A program made the position numbers and the translations under genes. A DNA stretch of 64,000 bases from Owenia fusiformis (lineage: Eukaryota > Annelida > Polychaeta > Sabellida > Oweniidae): positions 16,906,714 to 16,970,713 of the forward strand of contig CAIIXF020000007.1 of the NCBI GenBank assembly GCA_903813345.2, written 5' to 3'. This document shows positions 1-12,265 of this stretch, in pieces. The first letter of the stretch is position 1; every line of letters starts with the position of its first letter. The notes under the pieces were generated by a model. It did no database searches and was not told the DNA's origin. It saw only the letters and a list, made by a program, of their open reading frames with translations.

Positions 1-5
1 CAGAC

Positions 6-170
6 TACAGTAAAACCTGTGTACAGTGAACACCTATGGAGCCACAAAAATGTGTTCACTATAGGTAGGTGTTCAATACAGAGTCAATTTTATACAGTAC
101 TGTGAAGAGGTGTTCATTAGACACAGGTGTTCACTAGAGAGAAGTGTTCACAAAGAAAGGTTTTACTGTA
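6..170. mobile_element. Short terminal-inverted-repeat element (MITE-like)
   Basis: The segment starts with TACAGTAAAACCT and ends with AGGTTTTACTGTA, an inverted repeat. Between the ends it is built from repeated forms of the word GTGTTCACTA and its complement. It has no coding capacity. This looks like a non-autonomous DNA transposon or a foldback fragment. A possibly related pair of ends occurs near 28899 and 29846. Confidence 0.6.
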
Positions 171-771
171 CGATAAAGATTTAATACCAGATGAGACTAT
201 TAACATAAGGATTGTATGTTATATAATTTAGAATTGTTTCATCAATTGACCCTTTTCCATATAAATGGAAAAATAGGTGGCATCATGAGTAATGGTAGGG
301 CTAAATAACATGCCAACTCAATGGCAAGAGTCACTTAATTACATTAGGATCATTAAAACACAATTGGAATGTAACTATATGATATTATTGACATGTGGAT
401 TATAATTTCACATTAAAATTGTGATACTTATAAGAGTAAATGAAATTTTAAAGGTTTTTCAACATTGTGTCAATGGGGATATAGCCTGGCCACTTTAAGA
501 AAACTTGAAAATCTCTAGAATTTGAATAAAGGTAAATAATAGTGCAAATTGTTTTAATAGAAAATTACACACAGAATTCAAATATGCCATCAAATAGAAT
601 AAAATGTTCGTCTTTAGTGGTTAAAAATGCAGATCTCCGAAAATCTCATTAAAAACGAGACTTTAACGAGATTTCAAGGCTATATGGAAAAGCATCTATT
701 GAACTTACGATATACAATACCTACAAAAAGTAATTCATGAAGAATATCTAGACATTGTTCTATATTTAAAG

Positions 772-1724
772 TGACTTTAGAGGCCTGGATTGGTGTGAAG
801 TATATTTCTCCCGACACCCAAGACTTGAATGGGGCTACAATGACAATTAGTAATTACATAGCTGGGGAGCCTGACAACTCTGGCCAATGTGTCTACTCCA
901 GTGTGTCTCCCAGTGTTGGCTGGCTGGATGGAGACTGTTTGGGCTATAAGGCTTACATCTGTGCAAGAAATGGCCTATCTGGAGGCTCAGCATCAACAGA
1001 TGGTACGTATACATAATATATTCAGCCTCATGAAGTCATTTAGATCTTACAATGTGACACTGAACCACAAAAATCAAAATGGTAATAAGATGGGGTAATC
1101 TGAGCATCTCTTGTATTAATTTGTGCCAATAAATGACAGTTGCACCTTATGTACACTATGTGATCTCAACTTCTTGGTATCTCTACACCCTGTCAAATTC
1201 TTTGCTTGTGATTTCAAATTCTTTGGTACATGTTGTCAACTTATTTGGCTTCAACCTTAATCAGTCAGTTATACTTTTCTGATGATTTGCTTTTTTCATA
1301 GCAAACCTTTTTAATACCAAACAAAAAAAGAAAATATAGATATCATCAACTAGTGTTCTACCTGAAAGAAAGTGACAAGAAACCTCCTGACTAAAATGAT
1401 ATGATTAAGTCACTTATTAAGGAATAAGAATGAGCACTGACAGGTAATTTGACCAGAATCTCCTATAGAATGTCACCTTTTGTTTTTATAGGACAGGGGA
1501 AATATATACACAAAGTGCAACAGGGTCAGAACTTTGTATCTGGAAGTGCGATCAACACCTCTACAGCGGAGAGTGCCACAGAGTGTGCAATTGTGTGTGT
1601 CAAACTCAGCTGTACTCATTTCACATATAGTCATGTTGAAAGAGGTTGCTGGATTGTTGTGAGTGGCCCATCCCCTGCACTGGAGCCAGCTGAATCATGG
1701 GATTTATTCCTTGTACAAACTTAA
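772..1724 (+). CDS. C-type lectin-like domain protein with PAN/apple-like tail, 3' part
   Basis: Two exons are visible: 772-1002 and 1492-1724 (stop TAA), joined GATG|GA in phase. The first encodes the C-terminal half of a C-type lectin domain: the WIG motif, a GEPDNSGQC segment resembling the sugar/Ca2+-binding loop, then GWLDGDC and the closing YICA with the conserved cysteines. The second encodes a cysteine-rich module with C-x3-C spacing (ECAIVC) followed by CTHFTY and a later C, resembling a PAN/apple domain. Signal peptide and lectin N-terminus are not in the window, so the gene is 5'-truncated here. The family is usually secreted or on the cell surface and binds glycans. The acceptor before 772 has a weak pyrimidine tract, so the exon start is less certain than the rest. 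AATAAA-type signals follow near 1842. Confidence 0.72.
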
Positions 1725-4700
1725 TGGGCTACCATAGCACCATCTTCATTCAATCAGCTCCCGTTGGTTTGAATCCAGTGAGCACATGAAGATGTTATAG
1801 TACAGGACTTCAAAATGGCAGCTTTACAGGAATAGAAAACTAATAAACAGTTTGAACTTTGAACTGAATCTAATAGAATTAAAGAGATGCTGAACGCACT
1901 TCCACATGGGAATTTTTTATTGCTTTATGTTCTGAATTTTTGAAGTAAAGATCTGAGCAGCAACAAAGCTGTAAACCTACTAGCTACAGAACCTGAAGAC
2001 GAGGATGAAAACATTTAGAAATGTACATTGTCAATTAAAATGCTATTCTGTTAATAGTGCAGGAAGATATAATGTAGCATTGTAAATGTGCTCAAAACAG
2101 GGTCATAGGGAAATAAGGGGCGGGGTCAAAACATCGATGTCCGTCAATAAAACGTAATTAATTACATTAGAAGTTGGAGGTGACGGACATCGATTTTCAG
2201 TTTCCCAGGATTTCTGTTTTTGCAATTTCGCATTCACTTTTCGTTCATTGCATGAAATACATCCTGGCATTTTCACAATGGCGATGAACGAAAAATTCAA
2301 TTAAATCTTTTTGTAAACAAAACCAAACGATTCATTTGCATTCATAAACAAAACCATAAGCATACCAATTACCATCGTCACTTTCTACTGGGTCTAGAGA
2401 CCCAGTGGCATAAAAGGTCACTTTGTTTCTCCCATTCGTATGCGGCAGTTCATGGTCTGGTGTTAAGTCCACGGACCCAATCAGAACCCTCTGCTTCGTC
2501 AAGTGACAAAATATTGAAAATGTCTATACAGACTCAATAAATATCGCATCTTTGATTGGCCGATTGGTTTTGTGGCATCTCACAAAACTCTGCGGGCAAT
2601 ATGCTTTACAACACGGAAACTATTTATGTCAACTGGGAACAATTCATGAAAATCAATTTCAAATTGATTTTAGTGTGACAAGACCCTTTAAAGTACAAGT
2701 TTATGTATACATTTTCAAAACAACTTTTATTGAAACCTCTCTAATATCTTTTATTACAATTATATTTTTATATATTTTTCCTAATATATATGTGTGTTCT
2801 CGTCTTGTTTTGAAGTTTTTGGCGGTTTTTGAATACTTCATACATCAGTAGTAATTTCGCAGGAATCTTTATTTAAAACTATTCAGTATGACATTGTCTA
2901 TGTTATTTTATTTGGTATGACATGATATGATCAGACATTAAATATACTCAATAGTAAATAGAATTTATATGTGTTGTTTATAGCAATAGCAGATATTGTG
3001 TGCTGGGGTTGTACTTGTACAGTGCTGGAAATCATCATTTTGACTTGTGTTCTCCACGCGCGCAAATGAACATTTTGATTTTCGTAAGAAGGGGGAGGGA
3101 GGTCAAGACCTGACTAAATTAATTACGTTTTTTGACGGACATTGAAATATTGACCCGACCCTAAGCATGATCGTGTATGTACATATTGTACAATATTAAA
3201 GTCCCAAAACTATACTTCATTCAGTATCACAAATATTTGCTGATATACTTCATTCAATAAAATATAAATATTTTTTGGAAAATAAATTTATTTTCTTTAT
3301 ACTTTAAAAATACAACATGTTCAAAGTGAAAAGGTGTTTAAAAGTTGAATTATTATTGCAACTCTAAATAACAACATTGAAGGGAAAACAAGTGGTCTTC
3401 TGATCCTGAAATACAAAAAATTTAATTCAGAATGTTTAATAGCTTGCATCATCAATAGACTTTCCATTAATAACAAGCTTCTTTTATGAAATTATTCAAT
3501 ATTGAAAAAATCATTTAATGCATTTATTAAAATTGAAAAAAGGGTGAGAGTAAAAAATTCAACTTTTAACTTGTCATGCTGCTTTATACTCGGGTTATTC
3601 TTTCAACCTTTGATATTATCAGTCTATTGATTGATGATTATATTTACAGGAGATTGCCCTTTAAATATTATTTACATGGAATATTGAGAGGTTATGTCAC
3701 TTTGACCTGAAATATTCCCATGACTACTTTATGTCAATGACGTCACACATTTGTGTGCAAGTAAAATTTGGCAGAAATGAAACATGACTTGAACGACTTC
3801 ATAGCATTGCCTTGCACTGTTATTAATGAGGCAGGCTATGTCTAGTTTTCCATTGACTCTCATATGAAAGCTTCGCTAGGTATGTAACACAAGTACATAT
3901 AATATCTTAAAGTGAATAAAATCATAACATTAATTATTTGTGGGGACTGTTGTACTAGTGTTGAAAAGTGTGTTCTCATGATGACAAAACACAAACACAA
4001 TATTCAAATTATATACATCTATGCGAATATACACAGGCAACATGAGATCAGTGGTTTTGACTGCTCTAGTTAATGGTATTCTTTATGGTGTACATCAACA
4101 GTCATAAATGTATCATGTCTCAAAAATATAATCTATTGATCAAGTAATGGCATTGTGGTCAGCCAATAGATGGCAACACTGAGGTTCTATTCCACAAGTC
4201 AAAACATTGTCTTTGAACGATTTCAAAACATTGATATTACTAAAAACAACTTGATATTGAATCTTCTTCATTAAAGAACACTCACTATGTGTGAAAAATT
4301 GATTTATTTTGATGATTGCAATCAAGTGTTATTTAATAAATATAACACATTATTACACAAGAGGATGTGACCTGCCATGTCCAAGTCTCAAAGCACATCA
4401 TTGGTCCATGTAAGTGAACACCATGGTGAGTCATTGGAAGAAATCTCTTGGATTGTGTGCACCTGCACCAGACATTGTGGTAGTACAACCAAAATTAAAC
4501 TTGAAAAGTTAACTTTAACTAATTTTATAACAGTCAACATTAAAAACAGAGTAGCCTCATGCACCTACTCTGACTATAAATAATATAACATGTACCTCAC
4601 TCGCTGTGTCCAATCTGAGAAGTTCCATTTTAAATTTGATGGCAGAGGATTGCAGCAGTTAGTCCAAGAGTCACTCTTACTAGCCTTGATGTGGCAGTGA

Positions 4701-4746
4701 TCAATTAGTTGGCACTATTTATCAATTATTCTTAGCTTTCAGTTCT
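1725..4746. other. Intergenic region between the lectin-like gene and UNG
   Basis: No gene was recognised. The stretch holds one inverted-repeat transposon (2107-3161) and otherwise AT-rich sequence. A TTTATT at 4303-4308 is a possible polyadenylation signal (AATAAA on the minus strand) for UNG. Open frames here are short and have no splice or family support. Confidence 0.6.
2107..3161. mobile_element. Inverted-repeat DNA transposon remnant, about 1.05 kb
   Basis: The left end reads GGGTCAAAACATCGATGTCC followed by GTCAATAAAACGTAATTAATT. The reverse complement of the right end carries the same words, AATGTCCGTCA then AAAAAACGTAATTAATT. The inverted repeat is about 50 bp and imperfect. The internal sequence includes frames of up to about 100 codons, but none resembles a transposase that I recognise, so it is probably non-autonomous. 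Confidence 0.65.
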
Positions 4747-7700
4747 TTACAGTGTCCAGTCAATAGGATCTTTACCTGATTTTTCCAGGGCTTTATTGAC
4801 CTTAGAGAAGCATTTACAGCCTTCAAATTTAGTCCATGATAATGGGGAAGGATGTGCAGTTTTTATCACTGTGTGTTTGCTCTCATCTATTAACACAGAT
4901 TTTTTATGAGCAAAGCCACCCCACAATAAGAATACAACTTGCTGATTGGCCTCGCTTACTTTGCGGATGATTTCATCTGTGAACTTCTGCCAGCCATATT
5001 TTGAATGCGAGTTTGCTTTATGGGCCCTGAAATCATATGAATTCCAATATTTAGTAAAAATTTAATGAAACTTTATTGAGTTGACTTGTTGATATATTTT
5101 ATGGTGCTTCAACTAATGTGATACAATAGAGGAGTCTCTATATCACTTTTAAATCATGCAAATTCTCATTTCTTTGTAGGATTTTAAGAGATTAGCAAAT
5201 TAAATCTCTATGACTTACATTTCCTTCTTTTTAATAGCATTTTTGAATTTAGTTTGTTTTCAACAATAATAACTTTGACTTATACAGTTATGTCATTTAA
5301 TCTTTTTAACTTGGACCAAATCTCCATTGATGTAATGCTAATTTGAGTTTCAAACAGATTCAACCAACACTTTTCATCAATCATGAACTAAAGTGACTAT
5401 TTGAAGTTTATAACATGGAAGTCTATGGCAGTCTGGACCAACCAAAACAAAAAATATACAAGGGTGACATCTATTATATCAGCTTTTTTCAGCCATATAG
5501 AAACTCCCTTATTGTTCAACATAACAATACAAAAATTTGATTCTAATGAACAGTTGTTACCAAGGATACTGTCAAAGATAATACACAAGACAGCCTGTGG
5601 GTGAAGGATGATGCAAAAGTTGACCTGACAAACTGGACACAACTGAGTGACGGTATATATTGATACATAAGATATATACTAACTCTACAGTAAGAGTGGC
5701 ATTCAGAAGAAGAACCCCTTGTCTTGCCCAGGCCTCCAGACATCCATGCTGTGGAGTGGTAAATCCAGGGATATCTGTGCTTAGCTCCTTGTAGATGTTT
5801 CTCAGTGATGGGGGAATCTTGATCCCTTCTGGCACAGAAAATGATAGACCCATCGCCTGAATTTAAGAAATCACAAAAAATCAGTTGTAATATTGATTCA
5901 AAAGCTTCTACACTTCTACTTTGATCAATAATCTACTTTGACTTTGAAAAAATGAGAAATTTTAGTTTCCATTAATTTTGAGTTCAGTCTACCTCAGATT
6001 TATGCCTCTTCTTAGTACCTTCTAAGTCCCACACACATGTGGACTTATGCTCTTTCATTCCAACCTCTGCCATTTAAATATATAAGTATAGATGGAAAAA
6101 CACACCTGCCCATCATCATGATAAGGGTCTTGTCCAAGTAAAACCAGTCTCACCTAAAATCAAATTCATCACAGTAAGAAATTATTTTACTTCATTTTGA
6201 GTATTTTAAAATTCCCACGTTGAAATTTTGGAAGACAAAAATATGTTTCAAACTATATAAGTACTCACAAATAATAGATGTCATTGGATAAACAATTCAA
6301 TTTTGACAGAAAATGGTTGAGGCCCTAATATGGCACATAATTAATAATGTGCTGAAAATATTATAACCAGTCTATATGCCAAAACTATTGTAGTGTGCAC
6401 CCAGAAAAGATAATTTGCCCACATAAACAATTGATAGATTATCATTGTCAGAGGCTGTCCTTCAAGCTGATGTTAAAAACTGGTTAAGGCTAGAAATAGT
6501 AGTCATGATAAACTAACCATGACATCTCATTACTTCTCAGCCCTGAGATGCCATGATATAAATGATTACTAATAACATGGGCTTCCAACTACTCTAGTTG
6601 AAAGCCCATGCTAATAACTATCACACTTATTGTCAATTATAACTCTTCCCATCTGATGTGTTCAGGTCACAGAATGTGCCTCATAATATCAGAACATGTT
6701 TCAGGTGAAACAGAAAGATGCCATGAGTATCAGAATGAGAAATACTGAGACAAAATACATTAATATAATAACCAAAGGTCTAGTATAGTAAAAATGGTCT
6801 TACCTGGTTCAAAGGTGTAATATTCAGAGCATTGAATATTTTTTCTTTTGGTGGAAATATGGTTATATTTTCAGATAATTCTGATGCTAGTTTTCCTTCT
6901 AACTGAATAAAGTAGGGTTTGGTGAATTCTTCACTTAAAACTTCCAACCAAGTATCTGCTTTAATATAGTTCTTCAATGTCAAGTATTTGCTTGTCATTG
7001 CACGGCTGGGTGATTTTTTTTCTTTGCTGCGTTTCATGTCATCCTTTTTCTTCTTCGACCCTGAAAATAAAACAATTGCAATATTACATATTATAATCTT
7101 TGTTTCAGTTTAAAGCCCATGTCTTACGTCACTTTTTAAATTCTACATTTTTATACCCTTGAAGATTTTCATAAATTCTTCAAACGATTTACCTGGAGAA
7201 GTGGTGAAGAAGCAGTGATTACTAAAAGTCTACTAAATAGTAATTAGTTGCCCAGATTGCAAATTGTCCATGTTACACAAGTTTCATCTGTCAATGCCAA
7301 GTCCAAAGTTCTTGAGAAATCAACAATTTTGAGATGGTATATACAGTTTTGAAGATATCAATTTTCGATGACCAAAATTATGCTGAAAACAATGGATAGC
7401 ACAAGTTTTCCCTATGGGAAAATAACATGGGATATGTGGTTTTTAACTTTAACGGATTTCAATACACATCCCCTTTTCAGAAATTGTTAATATAGTGTAG
7501 AAGGAACTTTTGATATGTTCAAATTGAGAAAAACAAGATCCTCTTTTTAGAAAATGAGCCTAACATTTTTAAAAAAGTGCGAAGGTGGGGTCCTAATCCA
7601 TCATTTTTCAGAGAGTTAGAATGATATTTTACTATCATGGGGACTTCACTTGTAAGAAAACATTCTTTTAATAAAAACCACTGTATAGATGACCAGTAAG

Positions 7701-10700
7701 TACCCATGGTGAAAGATAAGACCGTCTAAAATCACTTGCCATACTGCACATGGACCTTTGTAAACAGATCCCAAATGGTTCTTAGTTGATTCTTATTCTG
7801 TCAAATCTGTTCGTGTACAGTTTAAGCCCGTTTTCGAGAACATAGTGAGAACTAGTTTGGTGTGATAGTAGGGTTACTGCAATTTGAGACAGCCACAACT
7901 TTTTGGCCATTGGGAGAACATTTCTGGTGGTGTTTAAAATTGATTGTGGCAAGAAATATGTGCGTGGCTGGCGCCATTATTTTTTATCTTTTGTACCAAA
8001 GTGGGTTCGTTTTATAGTGAAAGGTGGGTTCAAAGCATGATGGAAACAGTTTTAACAAACCACATGGGCTTTCGTCTGTTGAAAACCCATGAACAAACTA
8101 AAAAACAGGAACTCCAAAGAGTAGCAAAACAAAACATGTTTTGAAAAATAGCGGCCATATCAAGTTATAGATCCAAACCAATCTACTGGTACTTGAGTTA
8201 TCAAAGATAACATTTTAATGAAAAATGGCGATTTTGACAAATAGCAGCCATCTTGAAAATTTCTTTTAGAGCAGAGCTCCTTTATCTCTATGCATCAGTA
8301 TAAAAAGGCCATTGCCCATTTATTTATTCGAGGGGTCACAATATTTGGCATGCAGCGAAGATACTTCAATAAAAACTGGAATTTACCGAAGATTTGCTTT
8401 TGCTTTGCTTTTGGCCAAAGGTAACACGAATGTGAAGAGGGGGAATAATCTCAGAGTTAAAAGATGACATACGCTTTTAATATAAATTTGTATTGAGATG
8501 ACATACGTCTCTGATTGGTCAAAATATACAAACAAAATGGCAGCCTCAAAATTTTTGAAATACGCTTTGAATAATATTATGTACATTTCTGGCATATTTA
8601 CCAATATCATAGCTTGTTATTTCACAGCAATATGAATGAAGAAGAATATGCCAACATCAATTAAAAAATCAAAACGATTCAAAAACTAGCTGGTTGTATG
8701 TAGACTACATCCTCTAGTCTGAAAAATTTTGAGAAACCGTAATGCAATTATTCAGACTATAGCCCACATTTGTTAAAATTTGGGATTGAAAAATATTTTT
8801 GTTTACATAGGAAGTGCCATTCAAAATGACCAATGGAGTGAATCAATTTACATATTTGATACTTCCCCTAGCTTTATTTCCATTTGACAATAGGCTGTGT
8901 TACTTTTTATAGCATTTAATTGTACCTTACTACTTAAATGAATTGTTATAATGTTTATTTTTGGGAAGTGAAGCTCCTAAAATTGATAATTTTGTGCAGA
9001 CAAGTCTCAGTTTGGAGAACAGTCTCCTGGGCTAAATTTTTTTATGAAAAATATAGAAATATCACCCAAATTAAATTATGAATATTCAAAAGAGGACATT
9101 TAAATCTACAATATGTAAAATATCACAATTGTCTGAAGCAGGGATAATGGTGCAGTAGAATGATTCAATAAAATAAGTCTTGATTTGGAGAAAGAAGTTC
9201 ATCAGTGTAGTGCGCTAATAATTTTTTATGAAAAATCTAGAAATATCATCCAAATTAAATTATAACTAATCCAAAGACAACATTCAAATCTATATTATGT
9301 AAAAAATCAAATTAGTCTGAAGCAGGGATAATGCTCATTTTGAGTGATGAACTTTGTTCTCCAAACCGAGAATATGTAGCCCTTTCTTGTTTTTTTCCCA
9401 GGAAGGACATAATGATCAATACACTGAATTTCAAAGATATTCAGTCTTTTGGATATAAACTATGATTGTATGGGCTACCTTCATCTAGTGCTTTCGCTAT
9501 GTGCCATAACTGTACATCAATGTATCGGCAATTTTCATTAGTAAACATTGATACACATCGCGATGTACATTGAGAAAAAGTCCAAGAAAAGTGCACTGAA
9601 ATGCCGAATGCTAATGCACTAAAATACTGACGGAATAAATAAATAACAAAATGCTGGTCGCTGGTAAATCCAGGTACTTCTGACAACAGTGCAGGCCGGT
9701 AGCCAGGATTTACCAGGGGGTAGTGGTTTTACCAAGGGGGGAGTTTTTGCCAAGGGGGGGGGGGGCTTTTTGACGGTTTTGGCTCCCCCCTGGCTACAGG
9801 CCTGCAGTGAAGTGAAGTGAAGTGAAAATAAAGTAAAAAATTTAGATTAATGGTTCATTTCAACTAATTAAAACAGTTTTAACGTTAAAGAATATCAGAG
9901 AACATTGGAAAATGTTGAAATAGGTAAGACATTTGTGTCATTTGCGTTTAAGATAAGGGTGATTCTTAGCAAAATCAAACATCAATGTTTTCTTTCAGAC
10001 ATTGATGCATCGCCAGAATCAGCTTTGCCGATGTATATCAGGATGTATTGATTAATCGTGACAACATTACCTTCGGCTGCATAGATAGTGTATGGCATCA
10101 ATGGTAGTGTTGTCGCAATGTGCCATAATCATACATCGATGCATCGGCATTTTTCAGTAGTAAACATCGATGCACATCGCGATGTACATCGAGAAAAAGT
10201 CCGAGAAAAGTGCACTGAAATACCGAAGGCTAATGTACAAAAATACCGAACATCCGGGAACTTCTAGAAACGGTGAAATGAAAGTAAAGTAATTTTTTTA
10301 GATTAATGGTTCATTTCGACTAGCTTAAACAGTTTTAAAGCCAAAGAATATCAGAAAACATTGGAAAATGAAATAAGACATGAGAAAGGTAAGCGATTTG
10401 CGTCAAAATAAGAAAAGAAAGGGTGATTTTTAGCAATTCTTTTTTTAAAAACATCGATGTTTTGTTTCAGACATCGATACATCGCCAGAATCAGCTTTGG
10501 CGATGTATATCGCGATGTATCGATTAATCGCGACAACACTAATCAATGAAGGTGCTGTCACATTCCAGGTCACATTATTCAAGTTATTTTGCAGACAGAT
10601 AGACGAACGGACTGATGACTTCACTAGGCCTATATTACTGACGAAATTTGTTTTTTAATTATTAATTTTATTTCCATTTCCTCAATTTGGGAGGGACAAT

Positions 10701-10859
10701 AACAACACGGGAAATCCGATGCCCCGGGAACCAAGCTTACACCGAACGAAACAAGTTTTATTATTAGAATTGTGAGTAAAATTGAGTATTTTCACGCTTT
10801 CCCTCTATCTCACCTGAACTGTCGTCTTGTCGAAGTGTACCCTTCCTTTTGGGAGCCAT
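4747..10859 (-). CDS. UNG: Uracil-DNA glycosylase (family 1 UNG), complete
   Basis: Removes uracil from DNA by cleaving the N-glycosidic bond, starting base excision repair. Five minus-strand exons, all with GT/AG borders and compatible phases: 10814-10859, 6804-7060, 6106-6153, 5684-5856, 4747-5026, giving 267 aa plus stop. The first exon was found by phase: it encodes [15 protein letters not shown] and joins a lysine-rich second exon. Together these form a basic N-terminus suited to nuclear import. Family motifs: GQDPYH at residues 108-113 (water-activating Asp110), the following MGLSFSV (uracil-pocket Phe), LLLN with Asn169, the AHKANSH segment, VVFLLWGG, and HPSPLS at 233-238 (catalytic His233, DNA intercalation loop). 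It ends IDWTL, like the IDWKEL end of the vertebrate enzyme. The length is close to the catalytic form of animal UNG. Intron 1 (3.75 kb) is packed with repeats. No mitochondrial presequence is visible in this first exon. Confidence 0.96.
9005..9371. mobile_element. Short TIR element, copy 1, in UNG intron 1
   Basis: Bounded by TCTCAGTTTGGAGAAC and GTTCTCCAAACCGAGA. The inside consists of two diverged direct copies of a segment of about 180 bp; both copies contain TGAAGCAGGGATAATG. A second copy of the element, inserted in a mariner-like element, lies at 41535-41922. There is no coding capacity. Confidence 0.75.
9510..10555. repeat. Imperfect tandem duplication, about 0.6 kb unit
   Basis: Two head-to-tail copies share long blocks. 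Both contain ACACATCGCGATGTACAT, then GAGAAAAAGTCC, AAAAGTGCACTGAAAT, and further on TTAGATTAATGGTTCATTTC and AACATTGGAAAATG. Copy 1 starts near 9510 and copy 2 near 10131. The first copy carries the insertion at 9691-9806. The duplication lies in the large first intron of UNG. Confidence 0.7.
9691..9806. mobile_element. Very short TIR element with G/C tracts
   Basis: The ends GCAGGCCGGTAGCCAGG and CCTGGCTACAGGCCTGC are near-perfect inverted repeats around a G-rich centre that includes a long G run. Another member of the same family is at 47094-47308. Confidence 0.7.
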
Positions 10860-11153
10860 ATCGACATCCTTCTCTGCTTCCTTTGTACTCAACTGAGTCT
10901 GGATTACCAATAATACTAAAATTAGACAGGAATTTGACTTTTAAGTTCCCCGCTAGTTGGTCGAAGAGCATCTATTTTCCAAGGATAGCCTTCTGCAAAA
11001 GAAATAAATCTCAAAGGTATAGACCATTTGTACTAAACAGGAGAATACAACAACACTCTACTGTACTATTACATTTACTAATAATGATTGGATAATGGAT
11101 CCCATAAGTTACACCGCATAGACTTCTTACAAAGTGAAATTTATGAATTTCCG

Positions 11154-11264
11154 ATGCAGATAAATCAATCCGCGTTTTCCGACGGAAGTTTGAAAGAAGC
11201 GGAGCTCTGGAAAATTGTACCCGTTGTTTTCCCGATAAAACTCACTTGTAATCTACTATTTGTG
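11154..11264 (+). CDS. Possible first coding exon of a gene divergent from UNG
   Basis: An ATG at 11154 opens 37 codons, beginning MQINQSAFSDGSLKEAELWK and continuing with a hydrophobic stretch, up to a strong donor (TTTGTG|GTAAGTTGG). It lies about 300 bp from the UNG start on the opposite strand, an arrangement typical of shared promoters. I found no convincing following exon and do not recognise the product, so this may be chance. Confidence 0.22.
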
Positions 11265-11716
11265 GTAAGTTGGGTCTTATTTATTAAATTATAATTTAGT
11301 GCTCATGTTTTGGTTTATATTATTATCGTGCCCAGCTGAACCATGGCCAGAACATCTTAGATTGGTGTTGTAGATTTATTCTTATTTTAGGGACCGATCA
11401 TTTTGTTTTATCCAAAAGTGTTGAAAACGTATATATTGCTCCTTGATCAGCTTACAAATGTAGACAGTAGTCACTATCCAGATGATTAAATTGTGAACTC
11501 ATTATATAAGGGTTATCATAGTGTTCTTCTATGGCCTGGCACTTGAAGTAAGATTTAGAAATTTTTTTGCCTTGTTTCTTTTTCTTTCTGGTTACATCAC
11601 TCCAACATAATTTTATCTAGTACCAACATAAATATCGATTCTTGTATCTGATGAAAACATTAGTTCAGATACTAGACTCGATATATAGTACCATCACACC
11701 ATCTCTTTGTTCTGGT

Positions 11717-12265
11717 CCCGGGGGGTTCACTGTGTACAAAATTTGGCAGGGGTCCTAGGCTGAACCCTCAGATATCAATTTATTCCCCTAATACCAAAAT
11801 GTCAAATTTGAATGTGTTCCCATACCAACCGATATAGTGCCCAAAAGCCATCCCAAATGCCCAAATATGAAACCAATGCCATACCAAATGTCGAAATATA
11901 GGACCAATGCCATGACTGGTCCAAAGTAGAATATTTCCTGGGGAAAAGGCTATTTATTTAAATTGAAGAAGGTCCCAAGAAGAAGGCGATCTTTGAGGAA
12001 AAGGAACCAAAACAACCTCATATTAGGATATGTGTAACTACTAGACTAATTCCATACCATAATTGTGAGATAACATATTTTCCATGACCATTCTCATACC
12101 AGAAAGTTGAAAAATCTGACCATTTCCATCTCTCAAAAGTTTAATGAGGAGGCATTCTCATACCACATCCTAAAATTTGGGTCCATTGCCATACCAAATG
12201 TCCAAAAAGGTACCCCATGTGCGCCGAGGATCCCCGTCAAGGTTTATATTCAGTGAACCCCCTGG
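11717..12265. mobile_element. TIR element with GGGGGTTCACTG ends
   Basis: The left end GGGGGGTTCACTG pairs with the right end CAGTGAACCCCCTGG. The interior repeats the words CATACCA, CCAAATG and TCCAAA many times, so it is a low-complexity non-autonomous element without a reading frame. Confidence 0.65.

Noticed and set aside
5397-5743. Several overlapping frames in the UNG 5-kb region
   Set aside because: They lie in or run over UNG intron sequence; the UNG exons and phases explain the only conserved residues.
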